Source: Kosakonia pseudosacchari (GTDB taxonomy: Bacteria > Pseudomonadota > Gammaproteobacteria > Enterobacterales > Enterobacteriaceae). Taken from it: 64,000 bases of DNA. Positions 35,277 to 44,796 of the stretch are shown piece by piece. The notes below the pieces were generated by a model. That model saw nothing but the letters and a program-made list of their open reading frames with translations. It had not been told where the DNA came from and made no database searches. Both the position numbers and the translations under genes were made by a program. The DNA lies in contig NZ_FXWP01000009.1 of NCBI RefSeq assembly GCF_900184035.1, positions 310,001 through 374,000 of the forward strand. The letters run 5' to 3'. Position 1 is the first letter of the stretch. Every line of letters begins with the position of its first letter.

Positions 35277-37355
35277 TTACGGGCGACGGAACAGTACGAT
35301 ACTGCGCCCTTCGAGTTCGAAATCCTTCTCCTTGGTGATCACAATCCCGCGTTTCGCGCTATCCGTCGTGGTCAACTCCAGCACCCAGCCACCTTCGCCG
35401 AACTGCGGAATACGAAACGGCACCGTACCTTCAAACGGGTTAAACAACATCAGCACGTCATGCCAGACGCCCTCTTCTTCCTGCAAATCCGGGCGGCCGA
35501 TATAAACGCCGAGCGTCGAGCCTTCATCCCACTGTTCCGGCAACTGCTCGCCGCCACCCGCGTTGTACCAGCGGATCTCCATGCCATCGCGCCAGTTTTC
35601 ACGCCGCAGGATCGGCTGTTGGGCGCGCAGCGCAATGACGTGACGGGTAAATTCCCGCAGCGCTTCACCGTTGCCGCTGTGCGGCGCGTCCCAGTTGATC
35701 CACGAGATTTCACTGTCCTGGCAGTAGCCATTGTTATTGCCCTGCTGGGTACGGCCAAACTCGTCCCCGGCCAGCAGCATTGGCGTGCCATGGGAGAAGA
35801 ACAGTGTGGCGAGGAAGTTGCGTTTTTGCCGTTCGCGCACGGCATTGATGCCTTCATCCTCAGTCACGCCTTCCGCGCCGTAGTTATAGGAGCGGTTGTC
35901 GTTGTGACCGTCGTTATTGTCCTCGCCGTTGGCTTCATTATGTTTTTCGTTGTACGAGACCAGGTCGTTCAACGTAAAACCGTCGTGGGCAGTAATAAAA
36001 TTGACGCTTGCCCACGGGCGACGCCCGCGCTGATCGTAGAGATCGCCGGAGCCCAGCAAGCGGGCGGCAAAGTCCGTCGAGACGTTATCACCCTTCCAGT
36101 ATTCACGCAGCGTGTCGCGGTATTTGTCGTTCCACTCCGCCCAGCCCGGCGGGAAACCGCCCACCTGATAACCGCCGGGACCGATGTCCCACGGTTCGCC
36201 GACCAGTTTCAGCCTGGACAGGAGCGGGTCCTGCGTCATGGCGTCAAAAAAGCCGCCGCGCTGGTCGAATCCTTCCGGCTCGCGCCCGAGAATGGTGCCC
36301 AGATCGAAGCGAAAACCGTCGATATGCATCGCTTCTGCCCAGTAACGCAGCGAATCCATCACCATCTGCAATACGCGCGGGTGTGAAGTGTTCACCGTAT
36401 TGCCGGTGCCGGTGTCATTGATGTAGTAGCGGTGCTGATCCGGTAACGTGCGGTAATAGGAGAAGTTGTCGATGCCTTTAAACGACAGCGTTGGCCCCAG
36501 TTCGTTGCCTTCTGCCGTGTGGTTATAAACCACATCAAGGATCACTTCGATACCGGCATCGTGAAACGCCCGCACCATATCGCGAAAGCCCTGGATGCCG
36601 CGCGGCCCGTAATAGCGCGACGCCGGAGCGAAGAAACCAAGCGTGTTGTAACCCCAGAAATTGCGTAGGCCTTTATCGAGCAAATGTTGATCGTCCGGGA
36701 ACCAGTGTACCGGTAGCAGTTCGACAGAGGTGATACCGAGGCTTTTGATGTACTCGACCGACGCCTTATGTCCCATCCCTTCAAACGTGCCGCGCAGTTC
36801 CGGCGGCAGCGCCGGATTAAGCTGGGTGAAACCTTTGACATGGGTTTCGTAGAAAACCGTACGCGGCCAGGGAATGTTCGGCCTGGCGTGATCCTGCCAG
36901 TCGAACGCCTGCGGATCGATAACCCGGCATTTGGGCGTAAACGGCGCGCTATCCTGGGTATCAAACGTCAGGTCTTTATCTTCGTGCTCTAAATCGTAAG
37001 CGTAATGGGCCGCGTTCCACTCGATATCACCGGCCAGTTCGCGGGCATACGGATCAATTAAGAGTTTATTGGGGTTAAACCGGTGGCCGTTTTCCGGCTC
37101 AAACGGACCATGCACCCGGTAGCCATACAGCGCGCCGGGTTGCAGGCCTGGCACATACCCGTGCCAGATCTCGTGGGTATTTTCCGGCAGATCAAACCGG
37201 GCGATCTCCTGCTTGCCATCGGGGGCGTATAAACAGAGCTCCACACGATGCGCATGCGCTGAAAAAAGGGCAAAGTTAACGCCCTCACCGTCGTAATTCG
37301 CACCGAGTTGCTGGCCGTGCCCCGCCGTAATGTAAAACTGTTTTCCGTCAGACAT
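35277..37355 (-). CDS. glgX: Glycogen/maltodextrin debranching enzyme (GlgX/TreX)
   Basis: 692 residues, GH13 isoamylase type. An N-terminal CBM48 (LGANYDGEGVNFALFSAHAH) is followed by the GH13 barrel: DVVYNHTAEG, DGFRFDLGTIL (nucleophile D), LVGEPWDIG (acid E) and FITAHDGFTLNDLVSYN (third D). It cleaves alpha-1,6 branches. Linked to treY and treZ, it provides linear maltodextrins for trehalose, hence also called treX. Last gene of the operon, 71 bp after treY. Confidence 0.93.
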   Translation of the reverse strand: MSDGKQFYITAGHGQQLGANYDGEGVNFALFSAHAHRVELCLYAPDGKQEIARFDLPENTHEIWHGYVPGLQPGALYGYRVHGPFEPENGHRFNPNKLLIDPYARELAGDIEWNAAHYAYDLEHEDKDLTFDTQDSAPFTPKCRVIDPQAFDWQDHARPNIPWPRTVFYETHVKGFTQLNPALPPELRGTFEGMGHKASVEYIKSLGITSVELLPVHWFPDDQHLLDKGLRNFWGYNTLGFFAPASRYYGPRGIQGFRDMVRAFHDAGIEVILDVVYNHTAEGNELGPTLSFKGIDNFSYYRTLPDQHRYYINDTGTGNTVNTSHPRVLQMVMDSLRYWAEAMHIDGFRFDLGTILGREPEGFDQRGGFFDAMTQDPLLSRLKLVGEPWDIGPGGYQVGGFPPGWAEWNDKYRDTLREYWKGDNVSTDFAARLLGSGDLYDQRGRRPWASVNFITAHDGFTLNDLVSYNEKHNEANGEDNNDGHNDNRSYNYGAEGVTEDEGINAVRERQKRNFLATLFFSHGTPMLLAGDEFGRTQQGNNNGYCQDSEISWINWDAPHSGNGEALREFTRHVIALRAQQPILRRENWRDGMEIRWYNAGGGEQLPEQWDEGSTLGVYIGRPDLQEEEGVWHDVLMLFNPFEGTVPFRIPQFGEGGWVLELTTTDSAKRGIVITKEKDFELEGRSIVLFRRP

Positions 37356-37426
37356 TGCTTCCCCTTGATCGCCTGTAAAGTCTCACCAGACATCACGATT
37401 GATGAACCACACCCTTTTTTTTGCAA

Positions 37427-39937
37427 TCACGCACTGACCAGTACCGCAAAGGTGAAACCGCCTATCGAGCGCAGGTTCACTTTGTCGGTGAGAAAAACCT
37501 CCTCTGAACTGAGTATGTCCCGGTAACGCCGATTCGCCAGTTCCGGCGGCAAGGCAATATTGGCGCCCGCCAGGCTGCCGTCGATGGCATCGAACAGCAG
37601 ACGCGGGGCGAGCACAATTAACGCATCCTGTTTTTCCACACGCGCAAAGGCGATCAGGTGCTCCGCCTCTTCGCCCGCAACGGTCAAGGGCAGATAGGCC
37701 CCCCGGCGGAACAACGACGGCATCTGCTGGCGTAAATGCAGCAGCCGGTAGATGAAAAATTGCTTTAATTGCCCGCTCGACCAGCTCTCCTGCGAATGCG
37801 GATCGGCCTGCTCTTCGTCGACCAGCAAGCGTTCCAGCTCGGCGTAATCCGGCTCCAGCCGGTTATCCGGATCGACCAGACTAAAATTGAGCGCTTCGCT
37901 GCCCTGATAGATATCCGGCACGCCGGGTGCCGTCAGTTTGATCACTGTTTGCGTCAGGCTATTGACCAGCCCGGCGCGGATAAACGGCTGTAACGAGGCG
38001 ATAAAATCGGTTAAGAACACGTGGTTGTCCGGCGACAACAAATGCCGCACGTAATCGAGCACCGCCTGTTCATAGGCATCGTTAGTCTCGATCCAGTCGG
38101 TGCGTTGCTTCGCTTCGCGCAGCGCTTTTTCGACAAACGCCACAAACCGCTCTTCCAGCGCGCGCAAACCGTCCACGTCATCGGCCTGTAAGTTGACCGG
38201 CCAGACACCCGCCAGCGCCTGGTAAATCATCCACGCCACCATCGGTCGCGGCGCGTGACCATCGTCCAGCAGTTGCACTTTGCTATGGTTCATCTGCCGC
38301 CAGCGCGCCACGCAATCGGCCCAGCGCTCGGGCGCTTCCGTCAGGGTGTAGAGCCGCGCTCTGGCATCTTCCCCGCGTTTGGTGTCATGGGTCGAAGTGC
38401 CGGAAAGCGCGTCCGGCTGGCGCTCAAGCCGGGTTTGCATCTCCGCGTGGAAACGATCGAGCGAAAAGGTACGCGGTAGTGGCTCCGCGCCGACTTCGTT
38501 GAGTGCCAGATCAACATGCTGGCGGAAAAAGAGCGTATCTTCGACGGATTTCGCCATCAGCGGCCCGGTGAGCTGCTGAAAACGGGTGCGAAAACGTGCC
38601 GCCGCGCTGAGCGCGCTTTTCGCCACATCTCCCACTAAAATGCGGCGCACAAAATCGAGCGCGGCAGCGTCCGGCGCATACGGACTGCGCTGAACGCTCT
38701 CCACCACCTTGTTTAACAGCGCGGCGTCAGCCGCCGGTAACCCCTGTTCCGTGCCATAAGTGCGATAAACCGGGAAAGCAATCAGCAACTCGCGCAACGC
38801 CTGGCGCACCGCGTCCTCCTGTGGCACCGGGATTTCCGCGTGACCAATGGTGAGCGCCAGCGACACCAGCACGTTGAATTCGCCGTTAAAGTTACGATCG
38901 ACCATCAACAGTTTGGCCGCACGCAACTCCTCGTGCATATCCACGCGCCGTCCGGCAACGCTGTCGTAGGCTTTGCGCAGGTTGTTGAGCTGTGCGTCAT
39001 CCACCAGCACGTCCGACAGCGCGGCGATAAATTCATACCCGGTGGTGCCGGAAACTGGCCAGTCCGGCGGAAGATGCTCGCCTTTGCCGAGGATCTTCTC
39101 CACCGTGAGGTAACACTCAGCGCCCACTTTCTGACGCAAGCGCGTCAGATACCCCTGCGGATCGGCCAGCCCGTCAATATGATCGATACGTAAACCGTCC
39201 ACCGCGCCGCTGTGTACCAGTTCCAGGATCAGCCGGTGCGCGTCATCAAATACCGCCTCATCTTCGACACGCACGCCAACCAGGCCGGTGATTTCAAAAA
39301 AACGCCGGTATGAGAGATCATTCGCCGCATCGCGCCAGCTCATCAAACGCCAGGGCTGCTGCGCATGCAGTTCGGCTATCAACGTGTGATCGGTCTCACC
39401 GATGAGCGCCTGCTCCCGCCCTTGCCAGCTTTCTGCCACCAGCGGATAAAAATTATCGTAATAGGCCAGCGCCGGTTCGCCGGTCAGCGGATCGGCTTTG
39501 ATCGCCAGCTCGCCGTTCGCCAGCACAATGTCAAAATCATCGCCGAGAAACGGCAGCGTCAGCCGCCGCGACCAGTCGATGTCGAAATGGTGGGCATACG
39601 GACTTTTTTCGCCTTTGGCTATCACATCGCGCCACCAGGCGTTTTCCAGCGAGGCGGCCATATGGTTTGGCACAATATCCAGAATCAACCCCAGCCCGGC
39701 ATTTTTTAACGCCCTCACCAGCCGGTCAAAGCCGTCGCGCCCGCCAAGCGTGGGATCGATCTCATTGGCGTTGGTGACGTCATAACCATGGGTTGAACCG
39801 CTGGCGGCGGTAAAAATGGGCGAAGCGTAAAGGTGGCTGATGCCAAGGTGTTTAAGGTACGGAACCAGCGCCGCAGCGCGATCAAACGTCATTCCGTTAC
39901 GAAACTGCAAGCGATAAGTCGCGGTTGGCGTATTCAC
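37427..39937 (-). CDS. treY: Malto-oligosyltrehalose synthase
   Basis: 836 residues, GH13. Visible are ATYRLQFRNGMTFDRAAALV at the N-terminus, ILDIVPNHMA, VDGLRIDHIDGLADPQGYL (nucleophile), YLTVEKILGKGEHLP (acid) and LSGTSTHDTKRGEDARARL. It rearranges the reducing-end alpha-1,4 link of a maltodextrin to alpha-1,1, giving maltooligosyl trehalose in the cytoplasm. Its start overlaps the treZ stop by 4 bp (ATGA). Confidence 0.95.
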   Translation of the reverse strand: MNTPTATYRLQFRNGMTFDRAAALVPYLKHLGISHLYASPIFTAASGSTHGYDVTNANEIDPTLGGRDGFDRLVRALKNAGLGLILDIVPNHMAASLENAWWRDVIAKGEKSPYAHHFDIDWSRRLTLPFLGDDFDIVLANGELAIKADPLTGEPALAYYDNFYPLVAESWQGREQALIGETDHTLIAELHAQQPWRLMSWRDAANDLSYRRFFEITGLVGVRVEDEAVFDDAHRLILELVHSGAVDGLRIDHIDGLADPQGYLTRLRQKVGAECYLTVEKILGKGEHLPPDWPVSGTTGYEFIAALSDVLVDDAQLNNLRKAYDSVAGRRVDMHEELRAAKLLMVDRNFNGEFNVLVSLALTIGHAEIPVPQEDAVRQALRELLIAFPVYRTYGTEQGLPAADAALLNKVVESVQRSPYAPDAAALDFVRRILVGDVAKSALSAAARFRTRFQQLTGPLMAKSVEDTLFFRQHVDLALNEVGAEPLPRTFSLDRFHAEMQTRLERQPDALSGTSTHDTKRGEDARARLYTLTEAPERWADCVARWRQMNHSKVQLLDDGHAPRPMVAWMIYQALAGVWPVNLQADDVDGLRALEERFVAFVEKALREAKQRTDWIETNDAYEQAVLDYVRHLLSPDNHVFLTDFIASLQPFIRAGLVNSLTQTVIKLTAPGVPDIYQGSEALNFSLVDPDNRLEPDYAELERLLVDEEQADPHSQESWSSGQLKQFFIYRLLHLRQQMPSLFRRGAYLPLTVAGEEAEHLIAFARVEKQDALIVLAPRLLFDAIDGSLAGANIALPPELANRRYRDILSSEEVFLTDKVNLRSIGGFTFAVLVSA

Positions 39938-41721
39938 ATTCCCTCTCCCAAAGCCAGACGAACAATGAACGCATTCGGCGGCAAATCATCCTGTCCGCGC
40001 GGCCACGCCGCCAGCGTTTTACCGGGTAGATCCGGCAACGGTTGCGACGTCTCGCCAATATTGAGCGCCAGCGATAATGTCCCTTGCGCGAAGCGCCAGC
40101 GCACCGCGATAAACCCCGGCGCGGTGGCGATCACTTCGCCATTTTGCCGCTGCGCATGAGCCAGTAGCGGCACAACATATTTCTGGCGCAGTGTCAGCCA
40201 GTCGCGGGTTTGCGTCAGCCAGCGCTGACCGCTCTCCCGCTGCGTTTTTGCCCAGTCAAGTTGCGAACGGGTAAAGGTGTCAGGCGCGTTCGGATCGGGA
40301 ACGGCTTCCCCTTCATGTCCGGCATGGCCCTGGAACTCCCGCGCACGCCCTTCACGCACCGCGCGCGCCAGATCGCCATGAAAATCAGTAAAGAAGAGAA
40401 AAGGATGGGTTTCGCCATACTCTTCGCCCATAAACAGCAGCGGAATATGCGGTGAAAACAGCAGTGCGCCAAGCAGCACGCGCGTTCTCTCCTCGCCCGC
40501 CAGCGTGATGAGCCGCTCGCCCTGCGCACGGTTGCCGGTCTGATCGTGGTTCTGGATAAAATCGACAAACGCCACCGGCGGCTGATTGCGGCTGTCCACG
40601 CCGCGGGTTTCACCCGTTGAGGGCGCAACTTCCCCCTGAAAAGCGAACCCTTCCGTTAACGCGCGCGCCAGCCACACTTCGGGCTTATCCGCAAAATCCT
40701 GGTAATAGGCATGGGTTTCGCCGGTGGCAAACACATGCGCAGCATTGTGCAGATCGTCGTTCCACTCGGCGGTAAACAGCGGCACACGACCGTCCGGCTC
40801 GCGCGGATGCAGCGCGATAATGTTGCGGCAATCTTCGGTGGTCAGATGTACCGGCCTGTCGGTGATCTCCGCGCGAATACGTTCGGCAATCTCTACCAGC
40901 ACGTGCGGCGTCGAACTGTCGTCAATCTGGTCGATGGCATCAAACCGCAGCCCGTCCAGGTGGTATTCGTTGAGCCAGTAGAGCGGTGCTTCAACGATAT
41001 AACGCCGCACCGCGTCAACGTCATAAGCGATGCCAGGCCCCCACGGCGTCTGGCGTTCGGCGTGGAAAAAATCCGGCGACAGCGCGGGCAAGTAGTTGCC
41101 TTCCGGGCCAAAGTGGTTGAGCACAATATCCAGCACCACGGAAAGACCGTAGCCATGAGCCGCGTCGATAAAGGCTTTAAAATCATCCGGCGTACCGTAC
41201 GCCGAGTGTGGCGCATAGAGCAGCACGCCGTCATAGCCCCAGCCGCGATTGCCGCCAAACTGGGAGACGGGCATCACTTCTATCATCGTGATGCCGAGTT
41301 GCGCGAGGTACGGCAATTTTTCCATCGCCGCGCGAAACGTCCCCTGCGGGGTAAATGTCCCGATGTGCAGTTCATAGACCACCGATTCTTCCCACGGGCG
41401 GCCCTGCCACTGCGGGTGCTGCCAGACGTAATGATCAGGATCGACGACCAGCGAAGGGCCGTTCACGTCGGCGGCCTGCGCGCGCGAGGCGGGATCGGGA
41501 ACCGCCATACCATTATTCAGGACAAACTGGTACGCCGTACCCACGGCGATATTTTCGACGGTCAGTTCAAACCAGCCGTCATCAAGGCGTTGCATTGGCA
41601 TTTCGCCAGCCGGTAAACGCAGTGAAACGTGCTGCTGCCCGGTGGCCCATAACCGAAAACGCACGCGACCATTCGCGAGGTATTCGGCTCCCCAGCTTTT
41701 AGAAAACGATTTCGACGCCAT
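39934..41721 (-). CDS. treZ: Malto-oligosyltrehalose trehalohydrolase
   Basis: 595 residues from ATG 41721 (GGAGAGG upstream); the longer frame to 41754 has no ribosome site. GH13 with an N-terminal E-set/CBM48 domain (WGAEYLANGRVRFRLWATG). Catalytic region: VVLDIVLNHFGPEGNYL, LDGLRFDAIDQIDD, HLTTEDCRN and FIQNHDQTGNRAQGERL. It releases trehalose from maltooligosyl trehalose. First gene of treZ-treY-glgX, a set used for osmotic and desiccation tolerance. Confidence 0.95.
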   Translation of the reverse strand: MASKSFSKSWGAEYLANGRVRFRLWATGQQHVSLRLPAGEMPMQRLDDGWFELTVENIAVGTAYQFVLNNGMAVPDPASRAQAADVNGPSLVVDPDHYVWQHPQWQGRPWEESVVYELHIGTFTPQGTFRAAMEKLPYLAQLGITMIEVMPVSQFGGNRGWGYDGVLLYAPHSAYGTPDDFKAFIDAAHGYGLSVVLDIVLNHFGPEGNYLPALSPDFFHAERQTPWGPGIAYDVDAVRRYIVEAPLYWLNEYHLDGLRFDAIDQIDDSSTPHVLVEIAERIRAEITDRPVHLTTEDCRNIIALHPREPDGRVPLFTAEWNDDLHNAAHVFATGETHAYYQDFADKPEVWLARALTEGFAFQGEVAPSTGETRGVDSRNQPPVAFVDFIQNHDQTGNRAQGERLITLAGEERTRVLLGALLFSPHIPLLFMGEEYGETHPFLFFTDFHGDLARAVREGRAREFQGHAGHEGEAVPDPNAPDTFTRSQLDWAKTQRESGQRWLTQTRDWLTLRQKYVVPLLAHAQRQNGEVIATAPGFIAVRWRFAQGTLSLALNIGETSQPLPDLPGKTLAAWPRGQDDLPPNAFIVRLALGEGM

Positions 41722-41989
41722 GCAATTACCTCTCCACGATGTCACGAAGAACAATCATAGTCGATAATCTGCAAAGCCATTGGCGGGCCGCCCGGTGATG
41801 CTGACGCATACCGGGTGGTGAGTGGGTTATTGCTGATGTTTCTCTGGCACCACGCTGGCGTTAAGTCATCACGCCGCGACCAAAGCGCACAAACGGTCTG
41901 GTCGTGACATAAATGCGCCAGACAGGCGATCGTCACCATGCCCGGCGCGCGGGTAATTTGGGACAGAAAGTTATTTAACTCATATTAGC

Positions 41990-42015
41990 GGCAGAGGTAT
42001 TTCCTCTGCCTTTTT
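41990..42015 (+). terminator. Plus-strand intrinsic terminator with no plus-strand gene before it
   Basis: GGCAGAGG (41990-41997) and CCTCTGCC (42003-42010) form a perfect 8-bp stem followed by five T on the plus strand. Neither neighbour is on the plus strand: treZ begins at 41721 and bla ends at 42018, both minus. It may end a small RNA made from the 270-bp gap. Confidence 0.65.
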
Positions 42016-42017
42016 CA

Positions 42018-42887
42018 TTATTTGGTCGCACTGAATATGGCTTTACCGATACGGGCGATGGCGTCATTACTTTGCGCCATTGTCGCTTTAGTATCCGTTA
42101 TATAAATAGATACGATACGAGGCGCGCCTTTTTTCGGCCAGACAATACTGATAATCGAGCGCGAACCATAGCCGCCTGCTCCGGTTTTATCGCCAATCAC
42201 CCAGCCTTTTGGCAATGTGGAACGCAGCAGCGCACCGGCAACTTTATCCTCTTTCATCCACTGCACCAGTTGCGCGCGCGAAGCGGGAGTCAGCGCACTG
42301 CCCAGGGCCAGCTTTTGCAGCGTGTGGCTGACGGCAAGCGGCGTGGTGGTATCACGCACATCGCCCGGCACGGCACTGTTCAGTTCCGGCTCTGCGCGAT
42401 CGAGTCGCGTGACACTGTCACCTGAATCAGCGAAGAAACGCGTCACCGCTGCCGGTCCGCCCAGCTTTTTCGCCAGCAGATTTGCCGCCGTGTTGTCACT
42501 TTCAGTGATTGCCGCGCTGCACAGTTGCTGCCAGCTCATCGAGGCAGGCGCAACAAACTTGCTGGTCACTGGCGAATAGGTCACTACATCGCTTTGGGCA
42601 AACTGGGTAGTCTCATTTAACGCCAGTTCGCCTTTATCGACCTTGCTCAGCAACGCGCCGCACAGCAGCGCTTTGTGGGTGCTGTTAAGCGGAAAACGCT
42701 CATCGCCGCGATAGCTCACCGTCTCACCGCTGGCGGTATCGATCACCGCAATGCCGATGCGGGCACTCAGGCGTTCTTCCTGCAGGCGGGCCACCGCCGT
42801 CAAAGTGGCGTTATCAATGTTGGCGGCGCTGGCGGCAAACGCGCTCAACAACAGTAAAGAACAGATTGATTTTACTGGGAAAAACAT
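42018..42887 (-). CDS. bla: Class A beta-lactamase
   Basis: 289 residues with a signal peptide (about 1-21, ending AASA). All class A motifs are present: S-T-H-K (LNSTHKALL, the S70-x-x-K73), SDN (TESDNTAAN), E-P-E-L-N (the E166 loop) and K-T-G (GDKTGAGGYG). It hydrolyses beta-lactams in the periplasm. No ampR-type regulator is adjacent, so expression is probably constitutive or low. It sits between core genes and looks like a species-level chromosomal enzyme rather than a recent acquisition. Confidence 0.92.
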   Translation of the reverse strand: MFFPVKSICSLLLLSAFAASAANIDNATLTAVARLQEERLSARIGIAVIDTASGETVSYRGDERFPLNSTHKALLCGALLSKVDKGELALNETTQFAQSDVVTYSPVTSKFVAPASMSWQQLCSAAITESDNTAANLLAKKLGGPAAVTRFFADSGDSVTRLDRAEPELNSAVPGDVRDTTTPLAVSHTLQKLALGSALTPASRAQLVQWMKEDKVAGALLRSTLPKGWVIGDKTGAGGYGSRSIISIVWPKKGAPRIVSIYITDTKATMAQSNDAIARIGKAIFSATK

Positions 42888-42932
42888 AGATATAATCCTT
42901 GTTCAAACAGAGCAACATCACAAGTGGGCATC

Positions 42933-43874
42933 ATGTATAACACCGCGTTAGTGTACAGAAATTTCGGCGAACCGCAGACTGTTCTGCACGCTGAAACCAG
43001 CGTCCTGGCACCGCTTCAGGCAGGACAGGTTCGCGTCAAAATGCGCCTTGCGCCGGTGAATGCCTCGGATTTGATCCCGGTAACCGGCGCCTACCGCCAC
43101 CGTATCACCCTGCCCGCCATCGCAGGTTATGAAGGCGTTGGCGTGGTTACAGAAACGACGGAATCAGACGCGCATCTGCTGGGAAAACGCGTATTGCCGC
43201 TGCGCGGTCAGGGCACCTGGCAGCAGTATGTTGATTGCCCGGCGGAGCTGGCTGTGCCGGTGCCGGATGACATTGACGATACGCTCGCCGCCCGCGCCTA
43301 CATCAACCCGCTGGCCGCACAGATGATGCTGGACCATTACCCGGCTCACGGCCAGCATGTGCTGGTCACCGCGGCGGGTTCTGACTGCGCCGCTTACCTG
43401 GCGCAGTGGGCCAGGCTTCAGGGGGCGAAAAGCGTGACCGGCATTTATCGTTCCGCCATTCACGCCCGTCGTCTGGCGGCCAGCGGCGTGATCCCGCTGG
43501 CCGATACGGACAGCGCCGCCATCACACAGGCGGCGGGCAAAGCGGGTGTTATTTATGACGCGACCGGCGGCACACTGGCAGACATGTTGCTGCAATCGAT
43601 GCCTGAAACGGGGCAATTGATCAGCTACGGTTTGCTATCCGGGCAGCCGTTCAGCATCCGGCGGCGCTTACCCGCTGTTCACTGGTTCCATGTGCGTAAC
43701 TATCTTGATGCGATGACGGCAGAGGAGTGGCAGCAGGTGTTTAGCACGCTCTGGGAGCGACTGCGCGCAACGCCCGTGAGCGAGGTGACATTGATTGATT
43801 TTCAGCAGTGGCGGCAGGCTATCACGCTGTACCAGACACCAGGCCGGATAGCCAAACCGCTACTGGTGTTTTAA
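42933..43874 (+). CDS. Zinc-type alcohol dehydrogenase-like (MDR) oxidoreductase
   Basis: 313 residues. The GroES-like N-terminus (VRVKMRLAPVNASDLIPVTG, LPAIAGYEGVGVVTE) and Rossmann part (HVLVTAAGSDCAAYLAQWAR) fit medium-chain reductases of the quinone oxidoreductase/2-enoyl reductase type. The usual zinc-binding cysteines are absent. ATG 42933 is chosen; GTG 42924 is also possible. It overlaps the convergent SDR gene by 4 bp. Confidence 0.8.
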   Translation: MYNTALVYRNFGEPQTVLHAETSVLAPLQAGQVRVKMRLAPVNASDLIPVTGAYRHRITLPAIAGYEGVGVVTETTESDAHLLGKRVLPLRGQGTWQQYVDCPAELAVPVPDDIDDTLAARAYINPLAAQMMLDHYPAHGQHVLVTAAGSDCAAYLAQWARLQGAKSVTGIYRSAIHARRLAASGVIPLADTDSAAITQAAGKAGVIYDATGGTLADMLLQSMPETGQLISYGLLSGQPFSIRRRLPAVHWFHVRNYLDAMTAEEWQQVFSTLWERLRATPVSEVTLIDFQQWRQAITLYQTPGRIAKPLLVF

Positions 43875-44695
43875 TCCCGATCGGCGGAATACGCTACCTC
43901 GCGCTGGCGTTCGATTTCCGCTAATCGGGCGCGGAGCGAGGCCACCAGGTGCTCCCAGGCAAGGCTGCCCAGTGGCACCCGGAACGGTGGCGTGGGTGCG
44001 TCTGCCGCCGCGATAATCACATCAACCGTGCGTTGGGCGTCGCCTTTTATATCAAAACTGCCGTTGGCGATCCCCCGTCGCACCTCGCCCGCAGGCGTAT
44101 TGTCATAGACGCCGAGCGGCGTGGCGTGATCGAGCCCGGCACCGAAACCGGTTTGCGTCGGGCCGGGTTCGGCAATCACAATGTCGATACCAAACGGTTT
44201 CACCTCCTGCGCCACCGATTCCAGAAAGCCTTCAATCCCCCATTTGCTGGCATGGTAAAGGCTGAAGTTGGGGTAGGCTACCTGGCCGCCTTCTGAAGAG
44301 ACCTGCACAATCCGCCCGCCTTGCTGCGCGCGCAGCCACGGCAGCACGGCACGGACTAACTGGATGGATCCGGTAAGATTGGTAGCGATCTGCCGCTCGA
44401 TTTGCTCATCGCTCACCTCTTCCGCCGCGCCAAACAAGCCGTATCCGGCATTGCTTACCACCCGTTCAATCACACCACTGGTGGTAAACGCGGCGTCCAC
44501 TGCACGACGCAGTGCCGCGCTGTCGGTCATATCAAAACAGCTGACATGCAGCCGCGACGGATAGTGCGCCTGTAATGCGCTCAGCGCGTCCGCACGCCGC
44601 ACGCAGGCCACCACGCGATCACCGCGCGCCAGCAGCGTTTGCGTCATCAACAATCCCAGCCCGGACGAAGCGCCGGTAATCAGCCATGTCGTCAT
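43871..44695 (-). CDS. SDR-family oxidoreductase
   Basis: 274 residues from ATG 44695, with GGAGG upstream. The motifs are TGASSGLG, VSNAGYGLFG (N-A-G), and the catalytic YHASK (FSLYHASKWGIEGFLESV). The substrate is unknown. It is divergent from the LysR gene at 44797, its likely regulator. Confidence 0.87.
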   Translation of the reverse strand: MTTWLITGASSGLGLLMTQTLLARGDRVVACVRRADALSALQAHYPSRLHVSCFDMTDSAALRRAVDAAFTTSGVIERVVSNAGYGLFGAAEEVSDEQIERQIATNLTGSIQLVRAVLPWLRAQQGGRIVQVSSEGGQVAYPNFSLYHASKWGIEGFLESVAQEVKPFGIDIVIAEPGPTQTGFGAGLDHATPLGVYDNTPAGEVRRGIANGSFDIKGDAQRTVDVIIAAADAPTPPFRVPLGSLAWEHLVASLRARLAEIERQREVAYSADRD

Positions 44696-44796
44696 TATTG
44701 CCTCCACATGTTTTCAGATGAGTGGATAGCGTAAGCAAGCGACACTGCTATGATAAGACGCACCAATCGGCATGCAGCGGTGAAAAATAGTCAACA

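Noticed and set aside
35460..36386. 308-codon plus-strand frame inside glgX
   Set aside because: A shadow frame opposite well-conserved catalytic motifs of the debranching enzyme.
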